Assembly (NCBI GenBank): GCA_965208065.1
Contig: OZ242313.1
Span: forward strand, 186,001-250,000
DNA: 64,000 nucleotides
Reading direction: 5' to 3'
Source: Bin103 sp002238925
GTDB lineage: Bacteria; Spirochaetota; Spirochaetia; SZUA-6; Bin103
How positions within the stretch are numbered: the stretch's first letter is position 1; each line of letters opens with the position of its first letter. Below the pieces are notes generated by a model that had not been told where the DNA came from, did no database searches, and saw only the letters and a list, made by a program, of their open reading frames with translations. Shown one piece after another: positions 51,750 to 60,253 of the stretch. The position numbers were made by a program, and so were the translations under genes.

Positions 51750-52721
51750 ATGGAGCGCGAGGATCGGTTCGTGGGAGCGCTGCTCGGCGGCGCGGTGGGA
51801 GATGCGCTCGGCAGCTTCTGCGAGGGCTGGCCGCGGGCCCGCATCCTGGAGGTGGAGCAGCTCCTCGGTCACTATCGGGATCTCCGCCGCGACGGCGAGG
51901 TGGTGCGTGCCGGCGGGGCGTACACCGACGACACCCAGCAGGCACTGGTGCTGGTGGATTCGCTGCTGGCCTGCGGGCGGGTCGATCCCGCTGACGTGGC
52001 CGACCGGTTGCTCGGCATGTGGAACGCCGGCGAACTGTACGGCTACGGGCGCGCCTTCCGGGACACGCTGGAGCGCATGGCGCGCGGCGTCCCGTGGCAG
52101 CAGGCCGCGTCCACCGACATGCCCTCCAACGGTACGGTGATGAAGATTGCACCGCTGGGACTGTGGCACTGGCGGCGCGAGGCACAGCTCGACGCCGACG
52201 CCGACGAGGTGTGCCGGATCACCCACAAGGACCCGCGCGCCGTGGCCCCGGCCGTGGCCATAGCCCAGGTGGTGCGCCACCTGGCGGCCGGCGGCGCGCC
52301 GAACACGGACGACGTGGTGGCGCTGGCGGAGCGGTCGGCAGGCGCGGTGCATGCCGCCACCGGGCGCCTGATCGGCCAGGTGCGCCGGCTGCTGGAGCTG
52401 CCCGCCGACGAGGCCTACGCCGCGCTCCTGGAGATGCCGATCAAGCGGTACACCCGCGGGCAGGGGCTGCCGAGCGAGGCGCCGGTCACCGCTGTGGTAG
52501 CCCTGGAGGCGTTCCTGCGCACCCCGGACCAGTTCGACGCCACGATGCACCGGGCGCTGACCTGCGGCGGCGACGTGGACACGTTCGCCGCGGTGGCCGG
52601 CAACCTGAGCGGCGCATGCAACGGTGCTCAGGCGATCCCGGCCCACCTGCGCGCCGGGCTGCCGGCGGCGGACCACATTACCCGCCTGGCACGGGAGCTG
52701 TACCGCAAGACGCTCCTTTAG
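51750..52721 (+). CDS. ADP-ribosylglycohydrolase-family protein
   Basis: A 323-residue DraG-like hydrolase. Start at 51750 is favoured by GGGAGGAG 5 nt upstream; ATGs at 51732 and 51738 are in frame, the first overlapping the allA stop. Metal-site motifs are GAVGDALGSFCEG, YTDDTQQALVLVDSLL and CGGDVDTFAAVAGNLSGA (Asp triplet at the C-terminus). Members remove ADP-ribose from proteins or nucleosides or act on related N-glycosides. Its place in a purine operon suggests a nucleoside or ribosyl substrate; that is inference. Confidence 0.88.
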   Translation: MEREDRFVGALLGGAVGDALGSFCEGWPRARILEVEQLLGHYRDLRRDGEVVRAGGAYTDDTQQALVLVDSLLACGRVDPADVADRLLGMWNAGELYGYGRAFRDTLERMARGVPWQQAASTDMPSNGTVMKIAPLGLWHWRREAQLDADADEVCRITHKDPRAVAPAVAIAQVVRHLAAGGAPNTDDVVALAERSAGAVHAATGRLIGQVRRLLELPADEAYAALLEMPIKRYTRGQGLPSEAPVTAVVALEAFLRTPDQFDATMHRALTCGGDVDTFAAVAGNLSGACNGAQAIPAHLRAGLPAADHITRLARELYRKTLL

Positions 52722-52734
52722 TTTTGGTTCAGGT

Positions 52735-53592
52735 TCAGGCCTCTCCCGCGCGTTGCCAGCCATCGCGAATGGTCTGGAACCCGAGCTGGTATACCTGTTC
52801 ATTGCTGGCCGAGAAGTCGCGCCACACGCAGGTGGTGGCGGCCAGCTCCGGCAGCGTGCGCCCGAACGCCTCGATGGTGAGCCAGGCGTCGTAACCGCCC
52901 TGGCGCAGGGCGCGGAAGGTGGCGTCCCACGGCACGTGGCCGCTGCCCGGCGCGCCGCGGTCGTTCTCGGACACGTGCACGTGCTTGATCAGCGGCAGGT
53001 GTTCGCCGATCACGCCGACCGGGTCCTTCTCCTCCAGGTTGGCGTGGAAGGTGTCGTACATCAGGTGGAAGTTGGGGTGGCCGACGCGCGCCACGTGTGC
53101 GGCGGTGTCGGCGAGCGTGTTCAGGAAGTAGCACTCGAAGCGGTTGAGCGCCTCCACGGCGAGCGGGATGCCCGCCCCGGCGGCATACTCGGCGGCCGCG
53201 CGGTGGGCGGCGGCGGCGCGCTGCTGTTCCTCCGCGGTCGGTCCGGTGCCGGAAAACTGACCGAGCGGCTGGTAGAAGGGTCCGCACAGGATCTCGGCGC
53301 CGAGCGCGGCGGCACAGTCCACCGCCCACTTCAGGTGGTCCACGCCGGCGCTGCGGCGCGCCGGATCGGCGCTGAGGATGTTGCGCTCATGGTCCGGGAT
53401 GATCGTGACCCCGGTGCGGCGCAGGCCGTGGTTGTCCAGCTCCCGCGCCACCTTCGCGTAGTGGTCCGGGGTACCCTCGAATATCTCCAGCTCCACGCCG
53501 TCGTAGCCGGTCTCCTTGAGCGGGGCGAACAGGGGAAAGTGCTCCTCGGTCACGAACGGTGTCCAAAGCAGCATGTTGAAGCCAATCTGCAT
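52735..53592 (-). CDS. D-tagatose/D-psicose 3-epimerase-like TIM-barrel protein
   Basis: A 285-residue enzyme (ATG at 53592, GGGGG upstream). Matches to ketose 3-epimerases include MQIGFNMLLWTPFV, LAVEALNRFECYFLNT (catalytic Glu and substrate Arg region), LMYDTFHANLEE (metal Asp/His), and HVHVSENDRGAPGSGHVPW (metal His and following loop). A final Glu lies in LTIEAFG. It should epimerise a keto sugar at C3. Hydroxypyruvate isomerase is a weaker alternative, suggested only by the glyoxylate-producing neighbours. Confidence 0.85.
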   Translation of the reverse strand: MQIGFNMLLWTPFVTEEHFPLFAPLKETGYDGVELEIFEGTPDHYAKVARELDNHGLRRTGVTIIPDHERNILSADPARRSAGVDHLKWAVDCAAALGAEILCGPFYQPLGQFSGTGPTAEEQQRAAAAHRAAAEYAAGAGIPLAVEALNRFECYFLNTLADTAAHVARVGHPNFHLMYDTFHANLEEKDPVGVIGEHLPLIKHVHVSENDRGAPGSGHVPWDATFRALRQGGYDAWLTIEAFGRTLPELAATTCVWRDFSASNEQVYQLGFQTIRDGWQRAGEA

Positions 53593-53647
53593 GCCCCCGG
53601 ACGTTACCGGCTCGGCCGCGAGTGGTAAAGGGCTCGCGCGTCCGCCT

Positions 53648-54658
53648 ATGATGCGCCGCGAGATGGCTGCACCTGCCCGCGCCGGCGCCTGGCTGCGCAA
53701 GAACTGGTTCTTTGTCGGTCTGCTCGCCGCCGTGGCGGGCGGTCTGGCCGCGCCGCAAGTGGGTACCGCGGCAAGCGGAGGCGGGCTTACGGCCACCGTG
53801 CTGGTGGTGTGCCTGTTCTTCCTGTCCGGCCTGAGCCTGCCCACCGAGGCGATCCGCGCCGGGCTGCGCGACGTGCGCCTGCACCTGTTCCTGCAGGCGT
53901 TCATCTTCGTGGTGACGCCACTCTACTTCGCCGCCACCAGCGCGCTGCTGTGGCGCGGCGGCGACCCGCGCATCCTGGCCGGAATCTACGCGCTGGCGGT
54001 ACTTCCCACGACCGTGTCGAGCTGCATCGTGTTCACCCAGCTCGCGCGCGGCAACGTGGTGGCCACCATCTTCAACGCCTCGCTGGCCAACGTCGCGGGC
54101 GTATTCCTGGCGCCCCTGCTGCTGTCGCTGCTGCTGCTGCAGCAGTCGGGCCGCGCGTTACCGGCCGACGAACTCGTAAGGGTGCTCTCCTCGCTGGTGC
54201 TGCGCATGCTGGTGCCGGTCGCCGTCGGCCAGTTGGCTCGCGCGATGCTGCGCGAGTGGGCGCAGCGCCACGGCAAGAAAATCGGCGTGTTCATGAACGC
54301 CTCCATCCTGGTGATCATCTGGTTCTCGTTCTCGCTCCCGGCGCGCGACCCGGCGTTCGCCGCCTCGCTGCTGCGGCTGTGGCCGCTGTTCCTGTACCTG
54401 GCGCTCTCCCACCTGCTGCTGCTCGGCGCCGCCTGGGGCGCGGGGCGGGCGCTGCGGCTGGACAAGGCCAACACCTACACGGTGCTGTTCGTGGCGCCGC
54501 AGAAGACCCTGGCGATGGGCGCGCCGCTGCTCACCACCTACTTCGCCACCATGCCCGACCTGCTCGGCGTCGCCCTGCTGCCGCTGATCATGTACCACCT
54601 GTGGCAGCTCACCGTCGCCGGCTTCCTGCCCCGCCTGCTCGGCCCCGTCGACGACTGA
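53648..54658 (+). CDS. Bile acid:sodium symporter-family (SBF-like) transporter
   Basis: A 336-residue inner-membrane protein with about ten hydrophobic segments (ATG at 53648, 53651 or 53663). It begins WLRKNWFFVGLLAAVAGG and includes LFFLSGLSLPTEAI, YALAVLPTTVSSCIVFTQLA (the crossing-helix region), LVPVAVGQLARAML, and FVAPQKTLAMGAPLLTTYFA near the end. This is the SBF-like (YfeH/P7-type) group, whose substrates are mostly unknown. A broken second copy lies at 56083-56626, and the DUF6615-like gene sits between the two. Confidence 0.87.
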   Translation: MMRREMAAPARAGAWLRKNWFFVGLLAAVAGGLAAPQVGTAASGGGLTATVLVVCLFFLSGLSLPTEAIRAGLRDVRLHLFLQAFIFVVTPLYFAATSALLWRGGDPRILAGIYALAVLPTTVSSCIVFTQLARGNVVATIFNASLANVAGVFLAPLLLSLLLLQQSGRALPADELVRVLSSLVLRMLVPVAVGQLARAMLREWAQRHGKKIGVFMNASILVIIWFSFSLPARDPAFAASLLRLWPLFLYLALSHLLLLGAAWGAGRALRLDKANTYTVLFVAPQKTLAMGAPLLTTYFATMPDLLGVALLPLIMYHLWQLTVAGFLPRLLGPVDD

Positions 54659-54712
54659 ACAACCCTACGACCGCAGCGAAGAAAGCAAGCTCAGCCGGAC
54701 CATATCGCGCCC

Positions 54713-55504
54713 CTAAACCTCTGCAGTTGGGTCGATGACGAGGATCCGTTTCGGATAAGCCCCCAACTCTGGATTGTAAAAGTCGTCAGGAAGGTCAACT
54801 ATCGACCCATCGTCGACATCATCACGCGGTTCGACATTCAGGTACGGCGGTAACTGTTCGACTTCCATGGGTCTCCAATCTGAGGGATCAACCACGTCGT
54901 TTGGCCGGAGCAACATTGGACAACAAACGATACAGCTCCACGGAAGAACTCGTCGACTCTGGTGAGCGGCGCTGAACGTCTTAGGGTGGTACTTGGTGTG
55001 GATGGTACGTACCACATCCAGTGGAGCAAGAGTACACCCGAGTTGTTTTTCGTCATAATTATAGTTGCAGTTCCATGCCGCTCGTGCGACAGTAGATGAT
55101 ACCCAATTGTAGAAACAATATAGCGGGATTGCTTGGTGGTACCGAGCAAATCCATTTAGAATATCGATTTGAAATCGACCGTTTACCCGATGGCGAATCT
55201 GGGAATATCGATTATTTCTCAGGTCGAGTACCCTCGCTTGGACGACGTATCTTCGCCACCTACGGTTTGTTCCACGGATCCACCATTCCCAATCGAATCC
55301 CACATATGGCTCATATCGAGGCTTCGTCTTGAAAGCACGTAGACCTGCAGGACGCGCTCGTATTATCTCAAGCAGGTTAAGGTCAGTGATTGTGGTTTCC
55401 CCCTGAGAGCATTGGTATTTGTTCCCTAGATGGAGCCGATCCCACGTGTCTTCCGCGAGCTTCTTGAACAGTGAGCAGAGCCGGGTATCAAACGGCCAAT
55501 TCAT
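54713..55504 (-). CDS. DUF6615-like protein in AT-richer DNA
   Basis: A 263-residue protein. The N-terminal half has DTWDRLHLGNKYQCSQGETT, ITDLNLLEIIRARP, then VGFDWEWWIRG and YVVQARVLDLRNNRY, followed by IPLYCFYNWV; I recognise this as the DUF6615 pattern (function unknown). The Asp-x-Glu-Trp-Trp and Gln-Ala-Arg layout is reminiscent of restriction-like nuclease cores, which is inference. The DNA is visibly AT-richer than its neighbours and uses codons they avoid, so the gene was probably acquired. It lies between the SBF gene and its broken copy. Confidence 0.75.
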   Translation of the reverse strand: MNWPFDTRLCSLFKKLAEDTWDRLHLGNKYQCSQGETTITDLNLLEIIRARPAGLRAFKTKPRYEPYVGFDWEWWIRGTNRRWRRYVVQARVLDLRNNRYSQIRHRVNGRFQIDILNGFARYHQAIPLYCFYNWVSSTVARAAWNCNYNYDEKQLGCTLAPLDVVRTIHTKYHPKTFSAAHQSRRVLPWSCIVCCPMLLRPNDVVDPSDWRPMEVEQLPPYLNVEPRDDVDDGSIVDLPDDFYNPELGAYPKRILVIDPTAEV

Positions 55505-56082
55505 AAGTGTTCCTCAACTATACTATCCCTCATGAGAGACGCGTCGGCGCAGATGATACTGGACTTCGATCCGTAGCAACTCCGCTCGTTCACACATGAG
55601 CCACACAAGCCAAGCTCAATTTCGCCGACTAACGAAAAATGATAGGTTCACTATCACATGTTAAGCCACAGTTTAGAGCCATAGTTCCGGAAGGGCTACG
55701 AGTTGTCATGGCTTCAATCCCTGTGGGTACCAAGTCAACACAGACGTGGACGTAGACCTCCGATGCGTGGCGCCTTCGAAAGCCGCACACATACGCCGAT
55801 GCAACGGCTCCGGTGCCTCCGTCCGCCGCCAGGCGCCGAATGACTGCTCCATCCGGTCCGGCGGTCGCGCCACCGTCTCACTGTTGAGCCGGATAGCGTT
55901 CTCTGCCACCCGTTTCTTGGAGGTGCACAGCCTGACGGCAGAGCCATCCCGAGTCTGAGCGACTTCTTCATCGATTCTGGACGAGAGGACTTCCGTCCAT
56001 GCGTAAGCATACTCAAGTATGAACACAGCCAAGTCAAGCAGTGCTTCGCCGTGGCCTCCAGACTACGGTGGGCCGCCCGATG
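55505..56082. other. AT-richer region, no firm gene
   Basis: About 580 bp upstream of the DUF6615-like gene. The first 200 bp are AT-rich and should hold that gene's promoter. A minus-strand open frame at 55706-56032 (108 residues, beginning MAVFILEYAYAWTEVLSSRI) is possible but matches no family I know. Nothing else is seen. Confidence 0.4.
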
Positions 56083-56626
56083 TGGCTGCATCGGCCGCGC
56101 CGGCGTCTGGACGCACAAGAACTGTGGAGTTGCCCCGCTTTTGTGGACACATTAAGAGTGACGCGGGAGGAGGAGGCAACGATGCCGAATACACATCGAC
56201 CGTACGCGCCTGAGTTTCGCCAGCAAATGGTCGAGCTGGTCCGGTCCGGGCGCACGCCTGAGGAGCTGGCGCTGGAGTACGAGCCGTCAGCGGGGGCGAT
56301 CCGCAATTGGGTGGTCCAGCAGGAGCGTGACGCTGGACGCCGCGATGACGGGCTGAGCAGCGATGCGCGCCAGGAGCTGCGCCGGCTGCGGCGGGAGAAC
56401 AAGCAGCGATCATCTGGTTCTCATTCGCGCGCCAGCGCGCGATCCAGCATTCGCCGCCTCGCTGCTGCGGCTGTGACCGCTGTTCGTGTACCGTGTATCT
56501 GGCGGTCTCCCACCTTCTTCTGCTCGGCGTCGCCCTGCTGCCGCTGATCATGTACCACCTGTGGCAGCTCACCGTGGCCCGCTTCCTGCCCCGCCTGCTC
56601 GGCCCGGTCGACGAACCAGAACAACA
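56083..56626 (+). pseudogene. Broken second copy of the SBF-like transporter, split by an IS3 remnant
   Basis: Two blocks match the gene at 53648-54658. Block 1 (56083-56124) matches its codons for MAAPARAGAWLRKN. Block 2 (56408-56626) matches the region from IIWFSFSLP to the C-terminus with an internal deletion between two CTGCTCGGCG-type repeats. Between the blocks lies an IS3-family orfA. The copy has stops and frame changes and is not functional. Confidence 0.85.
56182..56407 (+). pseudogene. IS3-family transposase OrfA, 3' truncated
   Basis: ATG at 56182 after GGAGGAGGAGG. The encoded MPNTHRPYAPEFRQQMVELV, then RSGRTPEELALEYEPSAGAI, RNWV and LRRLRREN is a standard OrfA: helix-turn-helix plus the start of the leucine-zipper helix. 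It stops matching after about 75 residues, where the transporter fragment begins; OrfB is absent. TGTGGAGTTGCCCC at 56124 is a plausible left IS end (TG start, GTGGACAC shortly after). Confidence 0.85.
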
Positions 56627-56671
56627 GCCGACCTTGATCCGCTGATCCGAAGCGATCAGGGCGCCGTACTG

Positions 56672-57250
56672 TCAGCTCCAGCCACGGAAGATGGCGCGTA
56701 GATGATCCAAGAACCGTCGAAGCGAGGCATCGGCCCGGGCCGCCCGGTCAAGGTCCATATTCCGCACAATGTCCGCCGCGTACTCAATGCCACCAAGTAT
56801 CGGTACCACGCCAGCTTGGTGGATTGCGTCGGTAAGTTGCTGCCGATAGCGGTCGCGGCTGCATTTCTGATCGGGTGCCCGGCACCCACGGCCAAACACT
56901 TCTCGGAATGCCGCGCCGTCAAGTAGCAGCCAGCGTTCGATGTGGGGATCGGGCACGGCGAGGATCAATGGGGCAGGGACATCCAAATTGCCGATACTTG
57001 CTATGCGCGCGTTAACTCCCTGACAGTTCGCGTCCGTGCCGACCACGATCAAATCGGGCCACGGGGCGCCCTGACGCGTCATGTCGCTAGAATAGTTCTT
57101 CAGCTCTTGGACGACTCGCCCATACCCCCGGACGGCGCTGCGCCAGCGCAGTGCGACGATGACGCCATGTCGATCGGCGAACCTCTGCACCAACGCGCCG
57201 ATGACCTGCCGATGCGCGTTGTCTTCGACAAACAGCGCAATATCATACAT
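56672..57250 (-). CDS. DUF4276-like protein (TOPRIM-like partner of the ATPase)
   Basis: A 192-residue protein (ATG at 57250). The start MYDIALFVEDNAHRQVIGAL has the Glu followed by an Asp found in DUF4276/TOPRIM-like folds. PDLIVVGTDANCQGVNARI and ILAVPDPHIERWLL supply the Asp-x-Asp-like second motif and a Glu/Trp helix. It overlaps the end of the AAA ATPase gene by 8 bp. ATPase plus DUF4276 pairs are common in accessory islands and resemble split OLD-type nucleases, so a defence role is plausible. The catalytic metal site is not certain. Confidence 0.72.
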   Translation of the reverse strand: MYDIALFVEDNAHRQVIGALVQRFADRHGVIVALRWRSAVRGYGRVVQELKNYSSDMTRQGAPWPDLIVVGTDANCQGVNARIASIGNLDVPAPLILAVPDPHIERWLLLDGAAFREVFGRGCRAPDQKCSRDRYRQQLTDAIHQAGVVPILGGIEYAADIVRNMDLDRAARADASLRRFLDHLRAIFRGWS

Positions 57251-58565
57251 CAAAGTCCCCTCTCAGAATTCGTTCTGAGACGGGAAGTTGCGATGCGCCG
57301 TCGGCGAGGGCCTCGCCGATACTTGACCGGCGATCCAGCGGCCCCCATGCGGAGAACGGATCGACCCGTGTCTCGTTGTTGGTTCGACGTACGACCAATA
57401 GCGCACGGTCCTCCAGCAAATCCGGCAACAGCGGTGAGTGGGTAGTCATCAAGTATTGGGTTCTACGGAAGCTCTCCTGGGTCCTCAGAAGCTCGGCAAT
57501 CAGAGCGATACGTCCCGGATGGACGCCGTTCTCCGGCTCCTCGAATCCGACCAGAGCAGGTGCGTCTTCCGCACCTGTGAGCGCCAGCAGTCCGAGCATT
57601 CGCAAGGTGCCCTCGGAAAGCACCCGAGAAGGTATGGCAATGCCACCCTCCTTCAAGCGCAACTCCACTTCACCAAGGTCGCTTACCTCAAGCTCGATTC
57701 CGCTGATCTGAGGCATCAATGCCTGGAGCGCCTTCTCGACTGCCGCGAATCTACCCTTGTCCAGCGCCCTCATGGTGTTCAGGAAAGCCGCCAACTCCTC
57801 ACCCATCAATCCCAGGTGTCGGACCTCCTTGACAGGGTTGGCCGCTCTCATACGTTCGCGCGGTTCGAAGTAGAAGAAAAACCAGCTCTCCAACTCGCGA
57901 CGCGCTGCAACGAGGTGCGGGTAGTGCGGAGGATAGTGCGGCATGGAAAGAATCGTGTGATCTAGGTAGCGATCAAAATAGGTAGGGTGAGCCTGACCTT
58001 CAAACCGCACATGTATCTTGTCATCGCGCCGCTCTATGAATGGTTTGCGTTTACCGGTCGGCTCACCCTTGGCGTTCAGCGCGGCTAGGTATTCGTCAGC
58101 TACGCGCAGCACGCCGGAACTCGGGAGCATCTCGACTTCGATTCGATACCTTAGATCGCGCTCTCGGACCCGGGAACTGACCCTGCCCAATTCCTTCCCT
58201 GTCGACTTACCGCTCGGTCGTCGCATTTCCCGAATCTCGCGGTCGACGGCGTTTACAATCCCGTCCGAAAGGCAAAGATCGACTTCTACGGTAAACGACA
58301 GTTCTCTTTTGGATAGAAGCCCCCTGATTCCCTCTTCATCGAACGTAAACGACTCCAGCGGCTTCCCTCGGTATGGAGGATCGAACGCCTGTTTGAGCGT
58401 TTTACTGGTCCCAAGCTTGGAGAGTAGTTGAAGCGCGTCCAGAAAGTTGCTCTTTCCGGCGGCATTGGGGCCAAACATCACGGCGAGTTGGGGCAGACAT
58501 ACATCAACGTCGACGAGCGACTTGTAGCCCCGGATTTGAACACGCTTCAGCATCTGGCGGCTCAA
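57243..58565 (-). CDS. AAA_21/OLD-like ATPase of a two-gene system
   Basis: A 440-residue SMC-like ATPase (ATG at 58565; MLKRVQIRGY four codons later is also possible). It begins with VQIRGYKSLVDVDVCLPQ, Walker A is FGPNAAGKSN near residue 32, the ABC-type signature is VLSEGTLRMLGLLAL near 320, Walker B is ALVGFEEPENGVHPGR, and the His switch is YLMTTHSPLLPDLL. The middle forms a helical/beta insert rather than a long coiled coil. It is coupled to the DUF4276-like gene by an 8-bp overlap. Such pairs are candidates for anti-phage systems in which the ATPase senses and the partner cuts. Confidence 0.88.
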   Translation of the reverse strand: MSRQMLKRVQIRGYKSLVDVDVCLPQLAVMFGPNAAGKSNFLDALQLLSKLGTSKTLKQAFDPPYRGKPLESFTFDEEGIRGLLSKRELSFTVEVDLCLSDGIVNAVDREIREMRRPSGKSTGKELGRVSSRVRERDLRYRIEVEMLPSSGVLRVADEYLAALNAKGEPTGKRKPFIERRDDKIHVRFEGQAHPTYFDRYLDHTILSMPHYPPHYPHLVAARRELESWFFFYFEPRERMRAANPVKEVRHLGLMGEELAAFLNTMRALDKGRFAAVEKALQALMPQISGIELEVSDLGEVELRLKEGGIAIPSRVLSEGTLRMLGLLALTGAEDAPALVGFEEPENGVHPGRIALIAELLRTQESFRRTQYLMTTHSPLLPDLLEDRALLVVRRTNNETRVDPFSAWGPLDRRSSIGEALADGASQLPVSERILRGDFDV

Positions 58566-58644
58566 GTATATCTCATCGGGCCGGTGTGCGCGACCGGCAA
58601 GCAGCTTGCTTGAGCGGCTCCCGCGGCCGATACCGAGGCGCGGC

Positions 58645-59478
58645 TCAGGCCATGGTGCGGGCGGCGGCGTCTTCGGCGATCCAGCGGCGCCAGTTGTCCT
58701 CGTCCGGGTCCAGGAAGCCGCAGTTGGCGCGCTGCACGAACTGGTCGTCGACGCCGAGCAGGCGCAGCAGGCGGCGGTCGTTGCGCTCGCGCGCCCGCGC
58801 GATCACGGCCTGCGACACCGGTCCCTGGTAGTTGGCGCGATGCTTCAGCCAGGAATGGTTGAGGGTGAGGAAGAACAGGTAGCGGTAGTCGGCGGAGCGG
58901 TTGGCCGACCCGGAATGCAGCATGCTGCAGTGGAATACGGCGACGTCGCCGGCCTTCGGATAGACGATTGCCTCTTCGGGATGCGGCTGCTTCGCCTGCT
59001 CACGGGTCATCTGCATGGCACGCATGTGGGAGCCGGGAATGATGCGCAGCGGGCCGCTCTCGTCGGTCAGGTCCTGCAGGTAGGAGAGCGCGTTGAACAG
59101 CAGCGGCCGGTGGTACACGCCGTCATCGGGAAAGAACGCGAACATGTCGCGGTGGAATCCGAGCACCGGGCCGGCGTCCGCAGCGTCCGGCGGTGAGCGC
59201 CGGTAGGTGACCGACTCGATCTGCACGTGGGGGCCAATCACCAACTCGGCAAAGTCGAGCAACCGCTCGTTGGCGAGCGCGCGCAGGACGAGCTGCGGCT
59301 GGTGCTCGAGCACGTCGACCAACGCCGCCGGCCGGCGGCCGTCCACGGTCGCAACGCGGTCGGCGATGGCGTCGAACGCGGCGCGCATCTCGCACACCCA
59401 GTCCGCGTCCAGCATGCCCGGGAACAGCGTGAACCCGACCTGCTTGAACTCGGCCAGGTGCTCGTCGAGCGTCTTCAC
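58645..59478 (-). CDS. Phytanoyl-CoA dioxygenase (PhyH)-family protein
   Basis: A 277-residue Fe(II)/2-oxoglutarate-dependent oxygenase. The iron site is GFHRDMF (His and Asp) and FHCSMLHSGSANRS (distal His, with the Arg that binds 2-oxoglutarate). LRIIPGSHMRAM is another family word. The substrate is unknown. The neighbours ThuA and Gfo/Idh are frequent companions of PhyH genes in sugar-degrading gene sets. Confidence 0.9.
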   Translation of the reverse strand: MKTLDEHLAEFKQVGFTLFPGMLDADWVCEMRAAFDAIADRVATVDGRRPAALVDVLEHQPQLVLRALANERLLDFAELVIGPHVQIESVTYRRSPPDAADAGPVLGFHRDMFAFFPDDGVYHRPLLFNALSYLQDLTDESGPLRIIPGSHMRAMQMTREQAKQPHPEEAIVYPKAGDVAVFHCSMLHSGSANRSADYRYLFFLTLNHSWLKHRANYQGPVSQAVIARARERNDRRLLRLLGVDDQFVQRANCGFLDPDEDNWRRWIAEDAAARTMA

Positions 59479-59488
59479 CGGGCCGCCG

Positions 59489-60220
59489 TCAGAACATCTT
59501 GGCGGCGCTGCGGAAATCGGCCGCGGTTACGCCCTGCTCGCGGGCGGCCTGCTTGCCGGCCGCCGCCCACCGGAAGCCGCGCCGCATCAGTTCCAGCGGC
59601 GCCGGCTGCGCGATGATGTCGGCCTTGTGGCCGAGCGAGTTGTAGAACACGCGCCCGGCGCCCCAGCGCTTGGTCCACACCACCGGCATATCCACCGGAC
59701 CGTTGCTGGAGTGGTACCAGTCCACCACCGGGAAGCGGGTGGTGGCCAGCACGTCCACCGCCGGATCGACATGCAGGTAGTACTGCTCCGAGCACACCGT
59801 GAAGTCGGTGAGCCCGTCGGTGATCCCGCTGGAGCCGCGCTGCAGGTTGACCACGTACTCGACGCCGTCGCCGCCGGGATGCGACACCCAGTTGCCGCCG
59901 GTCATGAACTGCCACTCTACCGAGTCGCGAAACGCGTCGCACATGCCGCCGTGGCAGCCGGCCAGGCCGACACCGCCGGCCACCGCTTCCACCACCGGCC
60001 CCACCTGCTCGCGGCTGATGGCGCCCATGGTCCAGATCGGCACGATCAGGTCCAGGCCGGTAAGGCTGTCCGCGTCGAGGAAACGGTCCAGCGTGGTGGA
60101 CACCTCCACCGCGAAGCCTTCCTCCTCCAGGACGCCGCGGAAAATCTCCGCCACCGGCCCCGGCTCGTGGCCGTCCCAGCCACCCCACACAATCAACGCT
60201 TGCTGCTGTTGCTGCATCAC
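59489..60220 (-). CDS. ThuA-like protein (glutamine-amidotransferase-like fold)
   Basis: A 243-residue protein of the trehalose-utilisation ThuA family: ALIVWGGWDGHEPGPVAEIF at the start, GGVGLAGCHGGMCDAFR in the middle (nucleophile-like position), VVWTKRWGAGRVFYNSLGHK near the end. Five Gln follow the initiator Met(s). It is thought to act on keto sugars, often with Gfo/Idh partners. Ten bp separate it from PhyH and 33 bp from the oxidoreductase, so all three are one operon. Confidence 0.9.
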   Translation of the reverse strand: MMQQQQQALIVWGGWDGHEPGPVAEIFRGVLEEEGFAVEVSTTLDRFLDADSLTGLDLIVPIWTMGAISREQVGPVVEAVAGGVGLAGCHGGMCDAFRDSVEWQFMTGGNWVSHPGGDGVEYVVNLQRGSSGITDGLTDFTVCSEQYYLHVDPAVDVLATTRFPVVDWYHSSNGPVDMPVVWTKRWGAGRVFYNSLGHKADIIAQPAPLELMRRGFRWAAAGKQAAREQGVTAADFRSAAKMF

Positions 60221-60253
60221 GGCCCGATGGTACCCGGTCGGCGCGCCGCGCCG

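Noticed and set aside
55096..55332. A 78-codon plus-strand frame inside the AT-richer gene
   Set aside because: It is antisense to the DUF6615-like gene and has no ribosome-binding site or recognisable motif.
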